Below are positions 24,681 through 34,281 of a DNA stretch of 64,000 bases, piece by piece. Below the pieces are notes generated by a model, which saw nothing but the letters and a program-made list of their open reading frames with translations, was not told where the DNA came from and ran no database searches. The position numbers and the translations under genes were made by a program. This stretch comes from a bacterium (lineage in GTDB: Bacteria; Bacteroidota; Bacteroidia; Cytophagales; Cyclobacteriaceae): positions 1 through 64,000 of the forward strand of contig JANSWY010000004.1 in NCBI GenBank assembly GCA_024743255.1, read 5' to 3'. The first letter of the stretch is position 1. Each line of letters starts with the position of its first letter.

Positions 24681-27600
24681 ATGATCTCCAACATCACTCC
24701 ACGCATAAGTGTTCAGGCTGTCTTTTTGCTTGCACTTCTATTAATAACAACACATTTCATTTCAGCCCAAACAGGTCCATGGAGAGGAGACTACATCTTT
24801 TCAAGTGAAGCTGATTTGTTTTATGTAAAAATAGGTGAGGATATCTACTCCCAAGATGGTCCAAACTGGACCCGGCACGGCACCATACCTTCTGGATTGT
24901 TTAATCCCGGTATCAATAGTTTCGAAGCAGATGCAAATGGTAACCTCTACTATATCTCATCTCAAAAGATTCATAAATCAGAAGATAAGGGGGTTACATG
25001 GACAGTTGAAGATACAGAGTTTTGGTCATCACGAATGAAAGTATTTAATGATACCATATATGCCTCAAGTTTTGAAAATAGTGCGTATGCTTTTTATAAG
25101 AGAGCTGTTAATTCCACAGATGAATGGATTAGGATTCCAACTTCTTTCACCGCAATGGAGGATTATCTGGTTGCTCCTGACGGTGAATTATATGTATCTG
25201 AGTACCTTTTTAAAATTCACGCAACTACAGATAATGGACAAACCTGGAGAGTCCTTGGGGGAGATGATTTTTCCTTTCCAAACACAGCTCAAGTTCTGGC
25301 ATTGAATGATGGCGAATTGATGGCGGGGCTTTATTTCAAAGGGGTGTGGCTCTATGATGAAGGAACTGATAGCTGGAGTCAAAGCGCAGACGGATTGCCA
25401 ACCAATGAGGTAGGGGAAGTAAAAGGAGTAAAAAGTATAGAGATAAATTCAGCTGGTGATATTTATGTATTAGTCAGTGACCAGATTTACTGCGCAGGAA
25501 TTTACAAAAGCAGTGATGATGGTGCAACCTATTCAGAAGTACCAATTCCAGCTACTCACTGGTATGTTCATATGTTATCCACTACATCTGTTGGTAGAGG
25601 AAATCATATTGGTCTGGCAATTGACGATGATAATGTCTACATCAACTCAAGATATTACGGATTCATGTCACAACAACATGGATCAGGAACTTGGGAAATT
25701 GCTAATAATGGAAGAAATCAGAAGGTTCCACATCATGTCTCCAGAGCTAGGGAAGATTCAGAAGGAAATGTCTGGGTATTGATGGAATCACCAGGTTTAG
25801 GTCCACATGATAGCTGGGGAGTAATGAAATCCAGTGATAATGGAGATACGTGGGATCACGTGGATTCTTTGTTGAATGATTATTATTACACACTGGAAGA
25901 CATGATGGTGACACCAAATGGTACCGCCTTTGTATCGGGTTATTTTCCTGGTACAGTACATAAAAGCACCGATGGAGGTGCGACATGGGTTACTCTTGAT
26001 ACAATCGATATTGACGGAGGTAACAGATCAACTATTTCAGTTTTGGAATCAGGAGGTTCTGATGAGGTCATTTTTGCAGGTACTTACATTAGTGGAAACT
26101 TCAGATCCACAGATGCTGGTGAAACTTGGACTTCACTGTCTATGGATGGAGATAGTGAGGTGGATGTAGGTGCTTTAGCGATAATAGTGGAGGATAGCTC
26201 TGTGTGGGTTTTGGATGCATCCAATGATATCTGGAGTTCAGAGGATTTAGGAGACACCTGGACACTAGTTTATGAAGGTGAATTATTTCTTAGAGATTTA
26301 GTAAAAGCTGGCGATACACTATTTGCCAGAGACTTTAGTAATGTCTACAGGTCAGATGACGGAGGAGTTAACTGGACGCTTATATCGGAAGCCACAGATA
26401 TGGGAGCAATTACAGGTTTAACGGTCATAACAGAATCAACCACAGGTTCCAGATCAAGTGATGTATCGTATAGCTTGATTGTGAGCTCTAATAGAGGGAT
26501 TTTCACTGCCGGTACAACGGATACTGAAGTTTCGCTGGAAGTAGAGGGAGATTACACAGGAGCCTTTGCACTCTCTTCAGGCCAATTGATGGTGTCTCAA
26601 ACAGAAGGTGTGACTACTACCGATGTTACTAATGGTTTGGATCTCGTACCACCAACAATCTCAGATTTTGAAGTTTCTCATACTCATACAAATGGCACGA
26701 ACCCTATGACCGTAGCTTTTTATGTAGGAGAAACACTTAATGAAAACCCCACCGCTAACCTTGGTGAGTATGCAATGACATTAGATAATGTGGCTGACAA
26801 CACGTACACATTTACTTATACCTTTAGTGATGAGCCAGAAGGCGAGTATGATATTGTAATGACAGCTACAGATGATGCTGGAAACAAAGCAATTGAGACC
26901 TATGAAACATCCTTAGTTTTAGATAAAACAAGTCCAGTCGCTTCTAATTATGCAAATTCACCTGGATCAATCTCAGAAGTTACTTTGGTTGAAGTATCCT
27001 TCACAGTTGATGAAGAATTATTGGAATATCCAACAGTTGAGATAAATGGGAATACACTTACTCATATATCCAATGACGATTATACTTTCAATTATGAGTA
27101 TGAATTCCAACCAGGTATTGAGGGATATGCAGATGCCATCATTACAATGATTGACCTTGCGGAAAATGAAGGAGAAACAGTTATTACAGATGCATTATAC
27201 TTTGAAAATGTCTTGCCTGGTTTTACCTCTGGAAGTGAATTTAGCGTAGCTGAAAATAGTACGAACGAAATAGTGAATGTAGAAGCCAACAGCCCTGGAA
27301 GTAACGCTGATGATGGAATAACCTATTCTCTATCTGGCGATGATGCTAGTTTATTTAACATTGATGCTTCGGGGAGCTTAACTTTTGTATCATCACCCGA
27401 TTACGAGAATCCGCAAGACGCAGACTCTGATAATGTATACCTGGTTGTAGTGAATGCTGCTAACTCGATTGGTACAAGCACTCAGGAATTGACAATCACG
27501 GTATTAAACCTAAATGATAATGCACCTTCAATTACATCATCAAATAGTATTTCCATTGATGAGAATACAACATTTGTAATGATTTTGACCGCTACAGATA

Positions 27601-28355
27601 TTGATGGGTCTGAGGTCTCATTTGGTTTATCGGGCGGTATGGATATTGATAACTTCTCACTGGATGGTAGTGATCTTTCCCTGGTTTCAGGCGAAGATTT
27701 TGAATCTCCATCAGATCAGGATTCTGATAATGTATATGTTGTTGAAATTGAAGCTTCTGATGGTGAGAATGCATCCACACAAACAATTTCTGTGACAGTA
27801 AATAATGTTAATGATAACGCTCCGGAAATAACTTCTCAAACTGAAGTGAATGTAGAATCAGGATCAACGGATGTGATGGTGTTGGAGGCTTCAGACGCAG
27901 ATGGCTCTCAGGTTTCATTTAGTTTGGTTGGAGGTGACGATATTGGCTTACTCCAAATTTCTGGAGAGCAATTGCAATTCATCAATGCTCCTGATTTTGA
28001 GAACCCTTCAGATGCAAATGGTGACAACATTTATGAGGTAGAGATTATGGTTTCAGATGGAGATTTTGAGTCCGCAGTATCTATTAATATCACGGTTTCA
28101 GCCATTCTTTCGACTGATTATTGGACTAGTCTCAAATTATTCCCAAATCCAGCTTCAGAAGTTTTAAGGGTTTCAGGACTTCAAGAGAAGGTTGTTGATT
28201 TCTTGATTCTGGATATCTCCGGTAAAGAAATTATGAACAATGTGCTGATTGGAGAAACAGCTGATATCGATATTTCTCGATTGGATAATGGAATTTATAT
28301 CATTCAATTAAGGTTCGATCAAATTCTATACGAAACTAAATTTATAAAGGAGTAG
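24681..28355 (+). CDS. Large T9SS-secreted Asp-box and cadherin-repeat protein
   Basis: 1224 residues with a signal peptide (about 1-29, ending FISAQ). About eight sialidase-type Asp boxes (SxDxGxTW; e.g. SEDKGVTW, TTDNGQTW, SSDNGDTW, STDAGETW) suggest one or two beta-propellers in residues 50-600. Two Ig/Big-like domains follow (about 660-850), then three cadherin-like repeats (about 850-1145, each with 'D-x-D-N-V-Y-x-V' and an 'N-x-N-D-N-A-P' linker). The end (about 1155-1224, LKLFPNPASEVLRVSG...) is a type A T9SS sorting domain. Role probably surface adhesion or polysaccharide binding; no catalytic site seen. Confidence 0.85.
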   Translation: MISNITPRISVQAVFLLALLLITTHFISAQTGPWRGDYIFSSEADLFYVKIGEDIYSQDGPNWTRHGTIPSGLFNPGINSFEADANGNLYYISSQKIHKSEDKGVTWTVEDTEFWSSRMKVFNDTIYASSFENSAYAFYKRAVNSTDEWIRIPTSFTAMEDYLVAPDGELYVSEYLFKIHATTDNGQTWRVLGGDDFSFPNTAQVLALNDGELMAGLYFKGVWLYDEGTDSWSQSADGLPTNEVGEVKGVKSIEINSAGDIYVLVSDQIYCAGIYKSSDDGATYSEVPIPATHWYVHMLSTTSVGRGNHIGLAIDDDNVYINSRYYGFMSQQHGSGTWEIANNGRNQKVPHHVSRAREDSEGNVWVLMESPGLGPHDSWGVMKSSDNGDTWDHVDSLLNDYYYTLEDMMVTPNGTAFVSGYFPGTVHKSTDGGATWVTLDTIDIDGGNRSTISVLESGGSDEVIFAGTYISGNFRSTDAGETWTSLSMDGDSEVDVGALAIIVEDSSVWVLDASNDIWSSEDLGDTWTLVYEGELFLRDLVKAGDTLFARDFSNVYRSDDGGVNWTLISEATDMGAITGLTVITESTTGSRSSDVSYSLIVSSNRGIFTAGTTDTEVSLEVEGDYTGAFALSSGQLMVSQTEGVTTTDVTNGLDLVPPTISDFEVSHTHTNGTNPMTVAFYVGETLNENPTANLGEYAMTLDNVADNTYTFTYTFSDEPEGEYDIVMTATDDAGNKAIETYETSLVLDKTSPVASNYANSPGSISEVTLVEVSFTVDEELLEYPTVEINGNTLTHISNDDYTFNYEYEFQPGIEGYADAIITMIDLAENEGETVITDALYFENVLPGFTSGSEFSVAENSTNEIVNVEANSPGSNADDGITYSLSGDDASLFNIDASGSLTFVSSPDYENPQDADSDNVYLVVVNAANSIGTSTQELTITVLNLNDNAPSITSSNSISIDENTTFVMILTATDIDGSEVSFGLSGGMDIDNFSLDGSDLSLVSGEDFESPSDQDSDNVYVVEIEASDGENASTQTISVTVNNVNDNAPEITSQTEVNVESGSTDVMVLEASDADGSQVSFSLVGGDDIGLLQISGEQLQFINAPDFENPSDANGDNIYEVEIMVSDGDFESAVSINITVSAILSTDYWTSLKLFPNPASEVLRVSGLQEKVVDFLILDISGKEIMNNVLIGETADIDISRLDNGIYIIQLRFDQILYETKFIKE

Positions 28356-28379
28356 ACCTCAGCTTATTTACTGAGGTCT
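28354..28379. terminator. Bidirectional terminator hairpin
   Basis: A perfect 9-bp stem AGACCTCAG (28354-28362) and CTGAGGTCT (28371-28379) with loop CTTATTTA, starting inside the stop codon of the T9SS protein gene and ending 12 bases before the convergent permease gene. GTTTATT follows on the plus strand. Confidence 0.65.
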
Positions 28380-28391
28380 GTTTATTATCGA

Positions 28392-31028
28392 TTATTCATC
28401 TTTCAAATACCTAACAGGATTAGACCCAGCAGCTTTCAGAGATTGGTAACCTACTGTTAGGATAACAAGTCCTAACACTGCGATCAATGTAATTCCGAAA
28501 GTAATCCATGAAAGTCCAATTCTGTAGTGGAAGGATTCCAGCCAATCATTGGTGAAATAAATTACAAAAGGTATTGATAAAGCAAATGCGATTAATACCC
28601 ATTTGGCAAAGTCTTTAATGATGAGTCTTAAGACTTCATTGATTTCAGCACCCAATACCTTCCTGATACTGATTTCTTTTCTTCTCTTCTCAATAATGAA
28701 AAGGGTCAACCCGTAAAGCCCCAGGCATGCTACAATGATTGATAGTACGGAAAATAATGAAACCATTCCGAGGTATCTGTTCTCTGCTTCATACATGTCT
28801 TTGATTTCATCATCCATAAATTGGAAACTAAAGTCAGCAGTAGATCCCAGGTCATTCCATAGTGTTTCTATTTCACCCAGTTTAGTTTTGAGATCTGTCA
28901 TATCCATCTTCAGTGTGATGAAACGGTGGACCGGATTGGTTGCTCGTCTGTGGAATACAATGATTGGTGCAATTTCCTGTTCCAGAGACTCATAGTTAAA
29001 GTCTTCAACCACTCCAACAACATTCACCGCAAAATCTCCAAACATCAGGACATTCTGATTGGCAGGATCAAAATCAAATGCTTTCATTGCCGCCTCATTC
29101 AATACTGCTGAAGTTCTCTGATCACCTTGAGTATCATCCAGGAAGTTCTGTCCGTATTTGAATGGGATATTAAAGGTGTTGAAGAAATTCCCATCAACAA
29201 ATGTGTATCTCATCCTCATTGGATCACCAGTCCAGCCTTCGGGCTCAACAAAAGTAAATGATCTGGCCCAGGAGGTAGGTATCGATCTACTTGCTGTAAC
29301 CTCCTTGACATATGAAAGTTCCTTCAATTCATTCTTCAAAGTATTCAACCGCACAAGCCCGGCTTCCTGATCAACAAAATCACTTCTTGATCCAATTACG
29401 GTTACAATTCCTTCACTATTGAATCCCATCCCTTTTGTAGACATATATTGGATTTGATTCCGAATGAAAATAGTAGTTGTGATCAGGAATAAAGCGATTG
29501 CAAACTGTAAAACGACCAGGGCATTTCGAAATGAAATTGAACCACCAAACCCCATTTTATGACGGATTGCATCAATGGCTTTTATAGAAGATAAATAGAA
29601 CGCAGGGTAGCTACCACTCAGGAATCCCATAATCACTGTGAGTCCAATGATTCCTGATAACAATTCAAGCCATGAATAATGTTGTAACGAAAGCTCCAGA
29701 TCAAAGAATGTATTAAAGTAGGGGAGTGCTAGTACAACTAAGGCTGCTCCCAAAATTGCGGCGATGAATGATGAGACAAAGGCTTCAGTAATGAATTGAG
29801 AACGAAGTTGACCCTTAAAAGCTCCCAGCACCTTTCTAAGTCCAATTTCCTTGGTTCTTTGTGAGGCCTGAGCAGTCGATAGGTTCATGAAGTTGATTGT
29901 CGCAATGATCAAGATTCCAATTCCTATCATCAACAATGTCTTGGCATCCTGTTTCCTTCCCAGGAAAGTATCATAGTAATCATCAAGAGGGAGAAGCCTG
30001 AAAGTAGTATTGTTTTTTACATCGGCATCCCAAATGCTTTCAATAAGATCAGGAAACGAAGCTTCTAGCTCTCTCGCGTGTTGCGGAGATTGAAGGAGCA
30101 CATAAGTTTCTATAAACGAACTTCCCCATTCATTTGCCAATTCTTCAAATGCAGGAATAGCCTGAGGTTGCACAATCATTTCTGGTCTCAGGGAAACATT
30201 GATGTTGTAATCATCCAGAATAGCACTTACCTGAAAACGTAATGTAGTATCCTCTTCAGGAATATATATTTCCATCGATTCACCAATGGCATTATCGGTT
30301 CGAAAGTACTTTTCTGAAAGTTCAGCACTAATTACTATAGAATTAACTGATTCGAACATTCTATTTTCATTTCCATACTTCAGGGGATAGGTAAAAATGT
30401 TAAAGAAGTCCTGATCTGTGTAGGTTATAGTTTCTTCCAGGTATCTATTATTTTGAATGACCATTGCCCCGGTCTCATAGAACCTTGCCGAACTTTTAAC
30501 TTGAGTATAGTCCGTTTTGAGGCGGTCAGCTAAAGGCACCCAGGTGTCATATGTTGGTTGTACGCCATTTGGAGTGATTCTCTCTTTATACACCAGGTAT
30601 ATATTATCCTTGTTGATGTGCTGATTGTCGTGATTTAGGATGAAGAAAGAATATAAGGCTATCAGTAGAAAAGCAGCAGCTCCCAGAGAAAGTCCGAAGA
30701 TGTTTATAAAAGAAACAGACTTTCTTTTGAGCATACTTCTAAACGCGATTTTGATGTAATTCCTGTAGATCATAGTATTCAACGAAAAATGGTGAATTGA
30801 TTTCAGGTTTCCTGGTCTCAACGATTTCAAAGTCTCCCATAAGAACCACCTCTTAGCTTTTGGTACTGACTTGGTATCTACACGCCAGTAATAAGCCTCA
30901 TGAAGGTCTCCAATAATCTCATCAACATAATCCGTTCTGCACAAATAAGTTAGGATCTTATCAGGCCATTTTGGAGGTTGTGGAGGATCACTTTTTGAAA
31001 CATTAAGATCAGAGTTTTCTGATATCAT
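28392..31028 (-). CDS. MacB/FtsX-like ABC transporter permease with N-terminal prefix domain
   Basis: 878 residues from the ATG at 31028; a second ATG 33 bases further upstream is also in frame, and both directly follow an operator-like repeat. A cytoplasmic prefix (about 1-80: 'CRTDYVDEIIGDLHEAYYWR') precedes a MacB-type array: TM, a periplasmic MacB_PCD domain, three FtsX-type membrane helices, a second periplasmic domain and three more helices ending with GSNPVRYLK. The paired 'KRTKEIGLRKVLGA' and 'RRKEISIRKVLGA' motifs mark the two halves. The ATPase subunit is not nearby. Such permeases move peptides, lipoproteins or antibiotics in a mechanotransmission mode. Confidence 0.9.
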   Translation of the reverse strand: MISENSDLNVSKSDPPQPPKWPDKILTYLCRTDYVDEIIGDLHEAYYWRVDTKSVPKAKRWFLWETLKSLRPGNLKSIHHFSLNTMIYRNYIKIAFRSMLKRKSVSFINIFGLSLGAAAFLLIALYSFFILNHDNQHINKDNIYLVYKERITPNGVQPTYDTWVPLADRLKTDYTQVKSSARFYETGAMVIQNNRYLEETITYTDQDFFNIFTYPLKYGNENRMFESVNSIVISAELSEKYFRTDNAIGESMEIYIPEEDTTLRFQVSAILDDYNINVSLRPEMIVQPQAIPAFEELANEWGSSFIETYVLLQSPQHARELEASFPDLIESIWDADVKNNTTFRLLPLDDYYDTFLGRKQDAKTLLMIGIGILIIATINFMNLSTAQASQRTKEIGLRKVLGAFKGQLRSQFITEAFVSSFIAAILGAALVVLALPYFNTFFDLELSLQHYSWLELLSGIIGLTVIMGFLSGSYPAFYLSSIKAIDAIRHKMGFGGSISFRNALVVLQFAIALFLITTTIFIRNQIQYMSTKGMGFNSEGIVTVIGSRSDFVDQEAGLVRLNTLKNELKELSYVKEVTASRSIPTSWARSFTFVEPEGWTGDPMRMRYTFVDGNFFNTFNIPFKYGQNFLDDTQGDQRTSAVLNEAAMKAFDFDPANQNVLMFGDFAVNVVGVVEDFNYESLEQEIAPIIVFHRRATNPVHRFITLKMDMTDLKTKLGEIETLWNDLGSTADFSFQFMDDEIKDMYEAENRYLGMVSLFSVLSIIVACLGLYGLTLFIIEKRRKEISIRKVLGAEINEVLRLIIKDFAKWVLIAFALSIPFVIYFTNDWLESFHYRIGLSWITFGITLIAVLGLVILTVGYQSLKAAGSNPVRYLKDE

Positions 31029-31114
31029 TAATTTTTGTTTAACTAATCTACGGTATATCATTAGTTTTTGTTTAACTAATCAAAAATAATATGATTAATT
31101 TTTGTTTAACTAAT
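31027..31114 (-). promoter_or_regulatory. Promoter with three palindromic operator-like repeats
   Basis: Three 21-bp copies of ATTA(A/G)TTTTTGTTTAACTAAT lie at 31027-31047, 31060-31080 and 31094-31114. The second copy is a perfect palindrome with 7-bp arms ATTAGTT/AACTAAT around a 7-bp spacer; spacing is 33 and 34 bp, three helical turns. On the minus strand TATTTTTG (TAnnTTTG -7 element, 31088-31081) lies between copies two and three. A repressor binding all three would cover the promoter and the start codons of the permease gene. Confidence 0.65.
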
Positions 31115-31630
31115 GCTGAACTTGCTTTTAAAGGAGAATCTATAAATATGTTTTCAGGAAATCAAGAATTGTGAATAGGGAAGAGTTAAAATAAAAAAAC
31201 ACCACGATAGACGTGATGTTTTTTGCTTGGCTTTGTGTTAGATAGTTTCAGTTAAAGCGGAAGTTGGGGGTAAATTAATTAAAATTTCAGTATCCAGTGA
31301 CTGTCAAACTCCTGCATTTGACGAGTCACTTTCAACTTTAATTGATTCTTAATTTCCAACTAATCTAAATCTTTCATTTCCAGTAAATCAACTGGAATTC
31401 ATTATCAAAAACTACAGCTATAATAAAAATACAATAATGAAGAAATCAGATAGATTTTAGTCGCATAACTTAGATTAATATTTTGATATATAATAAAACA
31501 GATGAACAATGGTAATTCCTATACAAATTCTATTAAGAATTGTGGTTTTTTGAGTTTGGTTTTTTACATACTAGGAATTGATTGGAGTATCTGGTAAATT
31601 TCTCTTATCTATCATTAATCAAATAATAGC
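31115..31630. other. Intergenic region upstream of the VOC gene
   Basis: About 500 AT-rich bases between the permease operator and a rightward VOC gene. Apart from one terminator-like hairpin (listed separately) I see no gene, no repeat and no clear promoter. Confidence 0.5.
31194..31224. terminator. Orphan terminator-like hairpin
   Basis: AAAAAACACCACG (31194-31206) and CGTGATGTTTTTT (31212-31224) form a 13-bp stem with one C-A mismatch on the plus strand (G-U on the minus strand) and a 5-nt loop, with A and T tracts on its two sides. It works as a terminator in either direction, but no annotated gene is transcribed into it at close range. Confidence 0.55.
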
Positions 31631-32002
31631 ATGAAATTAGGAGCTTTTTCAGTTAGTTTGAATGTAAAGGATTTATCAGCATCTAAGGCTTTTTATGAGC
31701 ATCTGGGGTTCAGTGTATTTGGAGGAGATATGGAGCAGAATTACCTGATTATGAAGAATGGAGAAACCATCATAGGTCTGTTTCAGGGTATGTTTGAAAA
31801 TAATATTCTGACCTTCAATCCCGGTTGGGACCAAAATGCTCAAAACGTGGAAGGTTTTACAGATGTACGAGAAATTCAAAAACATATTAAGAGCAAAGGA
31901 ATATCAGTGGATCCTGAAGCAGATGAGTCTGGATCTGGCCCTGCAAGTATCATGATTACTGATCCGGATGGGAATACCATATTGATTGATCAGCACGTTT
32001 AG
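31631..32002 (+). CDS. VOC (glyoxalase/bleomycin-resistance fold) protein
   Basis: 123 residues. Pattern of the vicinal oxygen chelate fold: '[26 protein letters not shown]' at the start, and at the end a '[18 protein letters not shown]' strand with the metal-ligand Glu position of glyoxalases replaced by Asp (ILID). A small lyase/dioxygenase-like or binding protein; substrate unknown. It precedes a lipoprotein gene by 5 bases on the same strand. Confidence 0.85.
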   Translation: MKLGAFSVSLNVKDLSASKAFYEHLGFSVFGGDMEQNYLIMKNGETIIGLFQGMFENNILTFNPGWDQNAQNVEGFTDVREIQKHIKSKGISVDPEADESGSGPASIMITDPDGNTILIDQHV

Positions 32003-32007
32003 TTATC

Positions 32008-32526
32008 ATGCGATATCATAAATCATTTGTCTTAATATGGGTGGCATATATGTCGTCATGTGTACCATATAAGCCACAATCAGTCAGCCAGGAACGTATC
32101 GATGTAGCTGTTAAGGGTTCAGTCATTATCAATAAGGATAATTATGAAGCTTTAAGGAAGAACGAACTTTATCTACAGTGTCAATCAATGAATACTAATA
32201 ATACGTTGGAAGAGATTTTAATTGATAATGCAGATGTCGAAATTGTAGGAGATCAAATGATTATAGCCACTCAGCATGATCGTAGGTGGGAGTATGTTTA
32301 TTTTCTTAATTGGGATGGGGAATTTGTAATAGATAAGAAAGGAAGACACATTGCAAATGTGATTGTTTCGAAGGAATTAATTAAGAAACCGGAGGGTGCT
32401 CATTCCAAAGTTTATCACCAGATCAACTATGATATTAAATTTGATCTTTCAGTTTTAAGGAGTACTCGTACAACTGAAGTTTTCCTGAAGTTTTTTAGTA
32501 GGAAGATTAGAGTCTATCGGTATTAG
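32008..32526 (+). CDS. Lipoprotein of unknown function
   Basis: 172 residues with a lipoprotein signal (hydrophobic SFVLIWVAYMSSC, lipobox MSSC at about residues 15-18). The mature protein is a compact, mostly beta domain with many basic and aromatic residues. No family recognised. It begins 5 bases after the VOC gene and its 3' end overlaps the convergent RES toxin gene by 4 bases. Confidence 0.5.
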   Translation: MRYHKSFVLIWVAYMSSCVPYKPQSVSQERIDVAVKGSVIINKDNYEALRKNELYLQCQSMNTNNTLEEILIDNADVEIVGDQMIIATQHDRRWEYVYFLNWDGEFVIDKKGRHIANVIVSKELIKKPEGAHSKVYHQINYDIKFDLSVLRSTRTTEVFLKFFSRKIRVYRY

Positions 32527-32987
32527 TTACCTTTCAACCTCCTATCAAAGTAAGCCACATCAACTTCAACCTCCTTTACATATTTATCAAAATCCTTAAA
32601 ATCAGGAAATAGCAGAAAGTTCTTCTCTCTCCAGGATTGAACAGATGGCACAATTGCACCAACAAATAATTTTGAGTCAATCAAATTCTGTGTCATTTGT
32701 GCTAAGTAGGAGGGGGCTGGGTAATTGAACCAATCTTCTTTGAGGTCTGTAACTTCAATTCTAGCCATTGGTGCATCCTCAGCTATGTCAATAACTTTAA
32801 GAATACAGTCCTCAGGCAAATACTGTCCAGAGTTTGCTAAGACCTCAAGTTTTGCCAATGCTATATTTTCAGAGCAATAGACTACCCACGTACCTTTTGC
32901 GTGCCATCTTCCAGACACATAAAGCGATCCACGAGGAGGAAATACATCTTTGTATTTTGACTTCTCTATCCGGTAAACCTGCATCAA
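32523..32987 (-). CDS. RES-domain toxin (NAD+ phosphorylase family)
   Basis: 154 residues. The RES core is present: SGRWHAKGTWVVYCSE with Arg27, ALAKLEVLAN with Glu48, and GAIVPSVQSW with Ser115, the three residues that name the family. Characterised RES toxins deplete NAD+ by phosphorolysis or hydrolysis. The gene starts 4 bases inside the end of the Xre-type antitoxin gene (ATGA overlap), so the two are translationally coupled as a type II toxin-antitoxin module. Confidence 0.9.
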   Translation of the reverse strand: MMQVYRIEKSKYKDVFPPRGSLYVSGRWHAKGTWVVYCSENIALAKLEVLANSGQYLPEDCILKVIDIAEDAPMARIEVTDLKEDWFNYPAPSYLAQMTQNLIDSKLFVGAIVPSVQSWREKNFLLFPDFKDFDKYVKEVEVDVAYFDRRLKGN

Positions 32988-33469
32988 CCGTAAACATTGT
33001 ATTCTATCCTGGAAATAGCTTCATCTACTGCGTGTCTGCCAGTTTCGGTTTTGAGTAACTCGATAGGTTTTTGATCACCAAGATTAATCACTCTCGAATC
33101 CAGCCAATCGTCAAAGTCCTCTTTGTTACCTCCAAATGCTTCTACACCCTTTTCGTAGATTTTTAGGATAGTTGCTAATCTGTCAGAAGTGGAAGGTTCT
33201 AATGTTTTCTGCTCCTTGGTTCTGTAAAATGTAGACTTGCTGATATTGAGTAAATCGAGCAAAGTAGGAATTGTGAGACCTGTGAGTCCTGGGATCACGG
33301 TTAAAATTGATCCACTAATGGTAAGCTCTCCAACACCATCATATTCGATTAGACTTTTAAATTCACTTTTCATCTTCCGGGACTTTGCAATTGATTGAAA
33401 AGAGAATTTTTCCCTTGTTCTTTCAAACGAAAGGTCCTGATAACTTTGGATATTTTTGAGTGGTTCCAT
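32984..33469 (-). CDS. Xre/MbcA/ParS-type antitoxin
   Basis: 161 residues. An N-terminal helical region with a helix-turn-helix ('PGLTGLTIPTLLDLLNISKSTFYRTKEQ') is followed by the DUF2384/MbcA-ParS toxin-binding helices (about 90-160: 'TSDRLATILKIYEKGVEAFGGNKEDFDDWLDS'). It is the antitoxin of the RES toxin encoded next and overlaps it by 4 bases. Autorepression is the usual regulation of such modules. Confidence 0.9.
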   Translation of the reverse strand: MEPLKNIQSYQDLSFERTREKFSFQSIAKSRKMKSEFKSLIEYDGVGELTISGSILTVIPGLTGLTIPTLLDLLNISKSTFYRTKEQKTLEPSTSDRLATILKIYEKGVEAFGGNKEDFDDWLDSRVINLGDQKPIELLKTETGRHAVDEAISRIEYNVYG

Positions 33470-33651
33470 TTGGGATTTAATTTTTCCTATTTGACACTAA
33501 ATATATAACGAATAGCTGAAACAAAGGGTTCAATAAGGAGAAAAATTTTTAGATTGACAGTGTCATTTTTTAGGTAGTTAAAAAAGGTTAATAATATGTC
33601 TGTAATGTTAAAAAGCTCTAAATTGGGCCAGATTAATAAATACTTACAGAC

Positions 33652-34191
33652 ATGTTCCACAGACATATATTTTGCCTTGCGGTTTTACTTGTAACATCGG
33701 TTTCTGCTTTTTCTCAGAATCTCAAGATTGGTTATGCTAATCTTGAATTAGTATTGGCTTATATGCCTGAAACAAAAGCGATGAACGAAACTTTAAAAAC
33801 ATTTGAAAAGCAATTAACTGAGAAACTCAAGATAAAAGAGCGGTACATGGAAGCTAAATTCGCTGAATACTCAGCAGCAGTGGAAACCAACCCAAATGAC
33901 CCACAAAGAGCAGCAATGGAATCTGAACTTACAAAGCTTCAATCTGAAGTGCAGGCATTTGGCGGCAAGGCACAGGAGGATTTGGTCATTAAAAGACAAG
34001 AATTACTTCAACCAATCATCAACAAAGTAGATAATGCTCTCTCAGCTATTCAAAAAGAGCAGGGTTATGACTATATATTAAATACGGTGGATGGAAATGG
34101 TGTATCCATTGTTCTCAAAGGTCCGGATGAGCACGATTTGACTAAAGCATTAATGACAAAACTTGGTATTCAACTTCCATCAGGGCAATAG
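33652..34191 (+). CDS. OmpH/Skp-family periplasmic chaperone
   Basis: 179 residues: signal peptide (about 1-22), then 'KIGYANLELVLAYMPETKAM' and a long coiled coil (about 45-130) that forms the tentacle of Skp, ending with 'EQGYDYILNTVDGNG' as in OmpH. Skp holds unfolded outer-membrane proteins in the periplasm. Unlike the classic bamA-skp-lpx arrangement it stands alone here, next to a small secreted protein gene. Confidence 0.88.
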   Translation: MFHRHIFCLAVLLVTSVSAFSQNLKIGYANLELVLAYMPETKAMNETLKTFEKQLTEKLKIKERYMEAKFAEYSAAVETNPNDPQRAAMESELTKLQSEVQAFGGKAQEDLVIKRQELLQPIINKVDNALSAIQKEQGYDYILNTVDGNGVSIVLKGPDEHDLTKALMTKLGIQLPSGQ

Positions 34192-34281
34192 TTCATCTGA
34201 ATTTGGATTTGAAGAATTAAGTTGAGAATTAGCATGAGCAGAGAAAATTCTATAGATTAAGTGTAGAATAAAACTCATGTT

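Noticed and set aside
28392-31061. Permease start at the ATG at 31061
   Set aside because: Possible, but it lies at the edge of operator copy 2 and only about 14 bases from the predicted transcription start; the ATG at 31028 is preferred, with low certainty.
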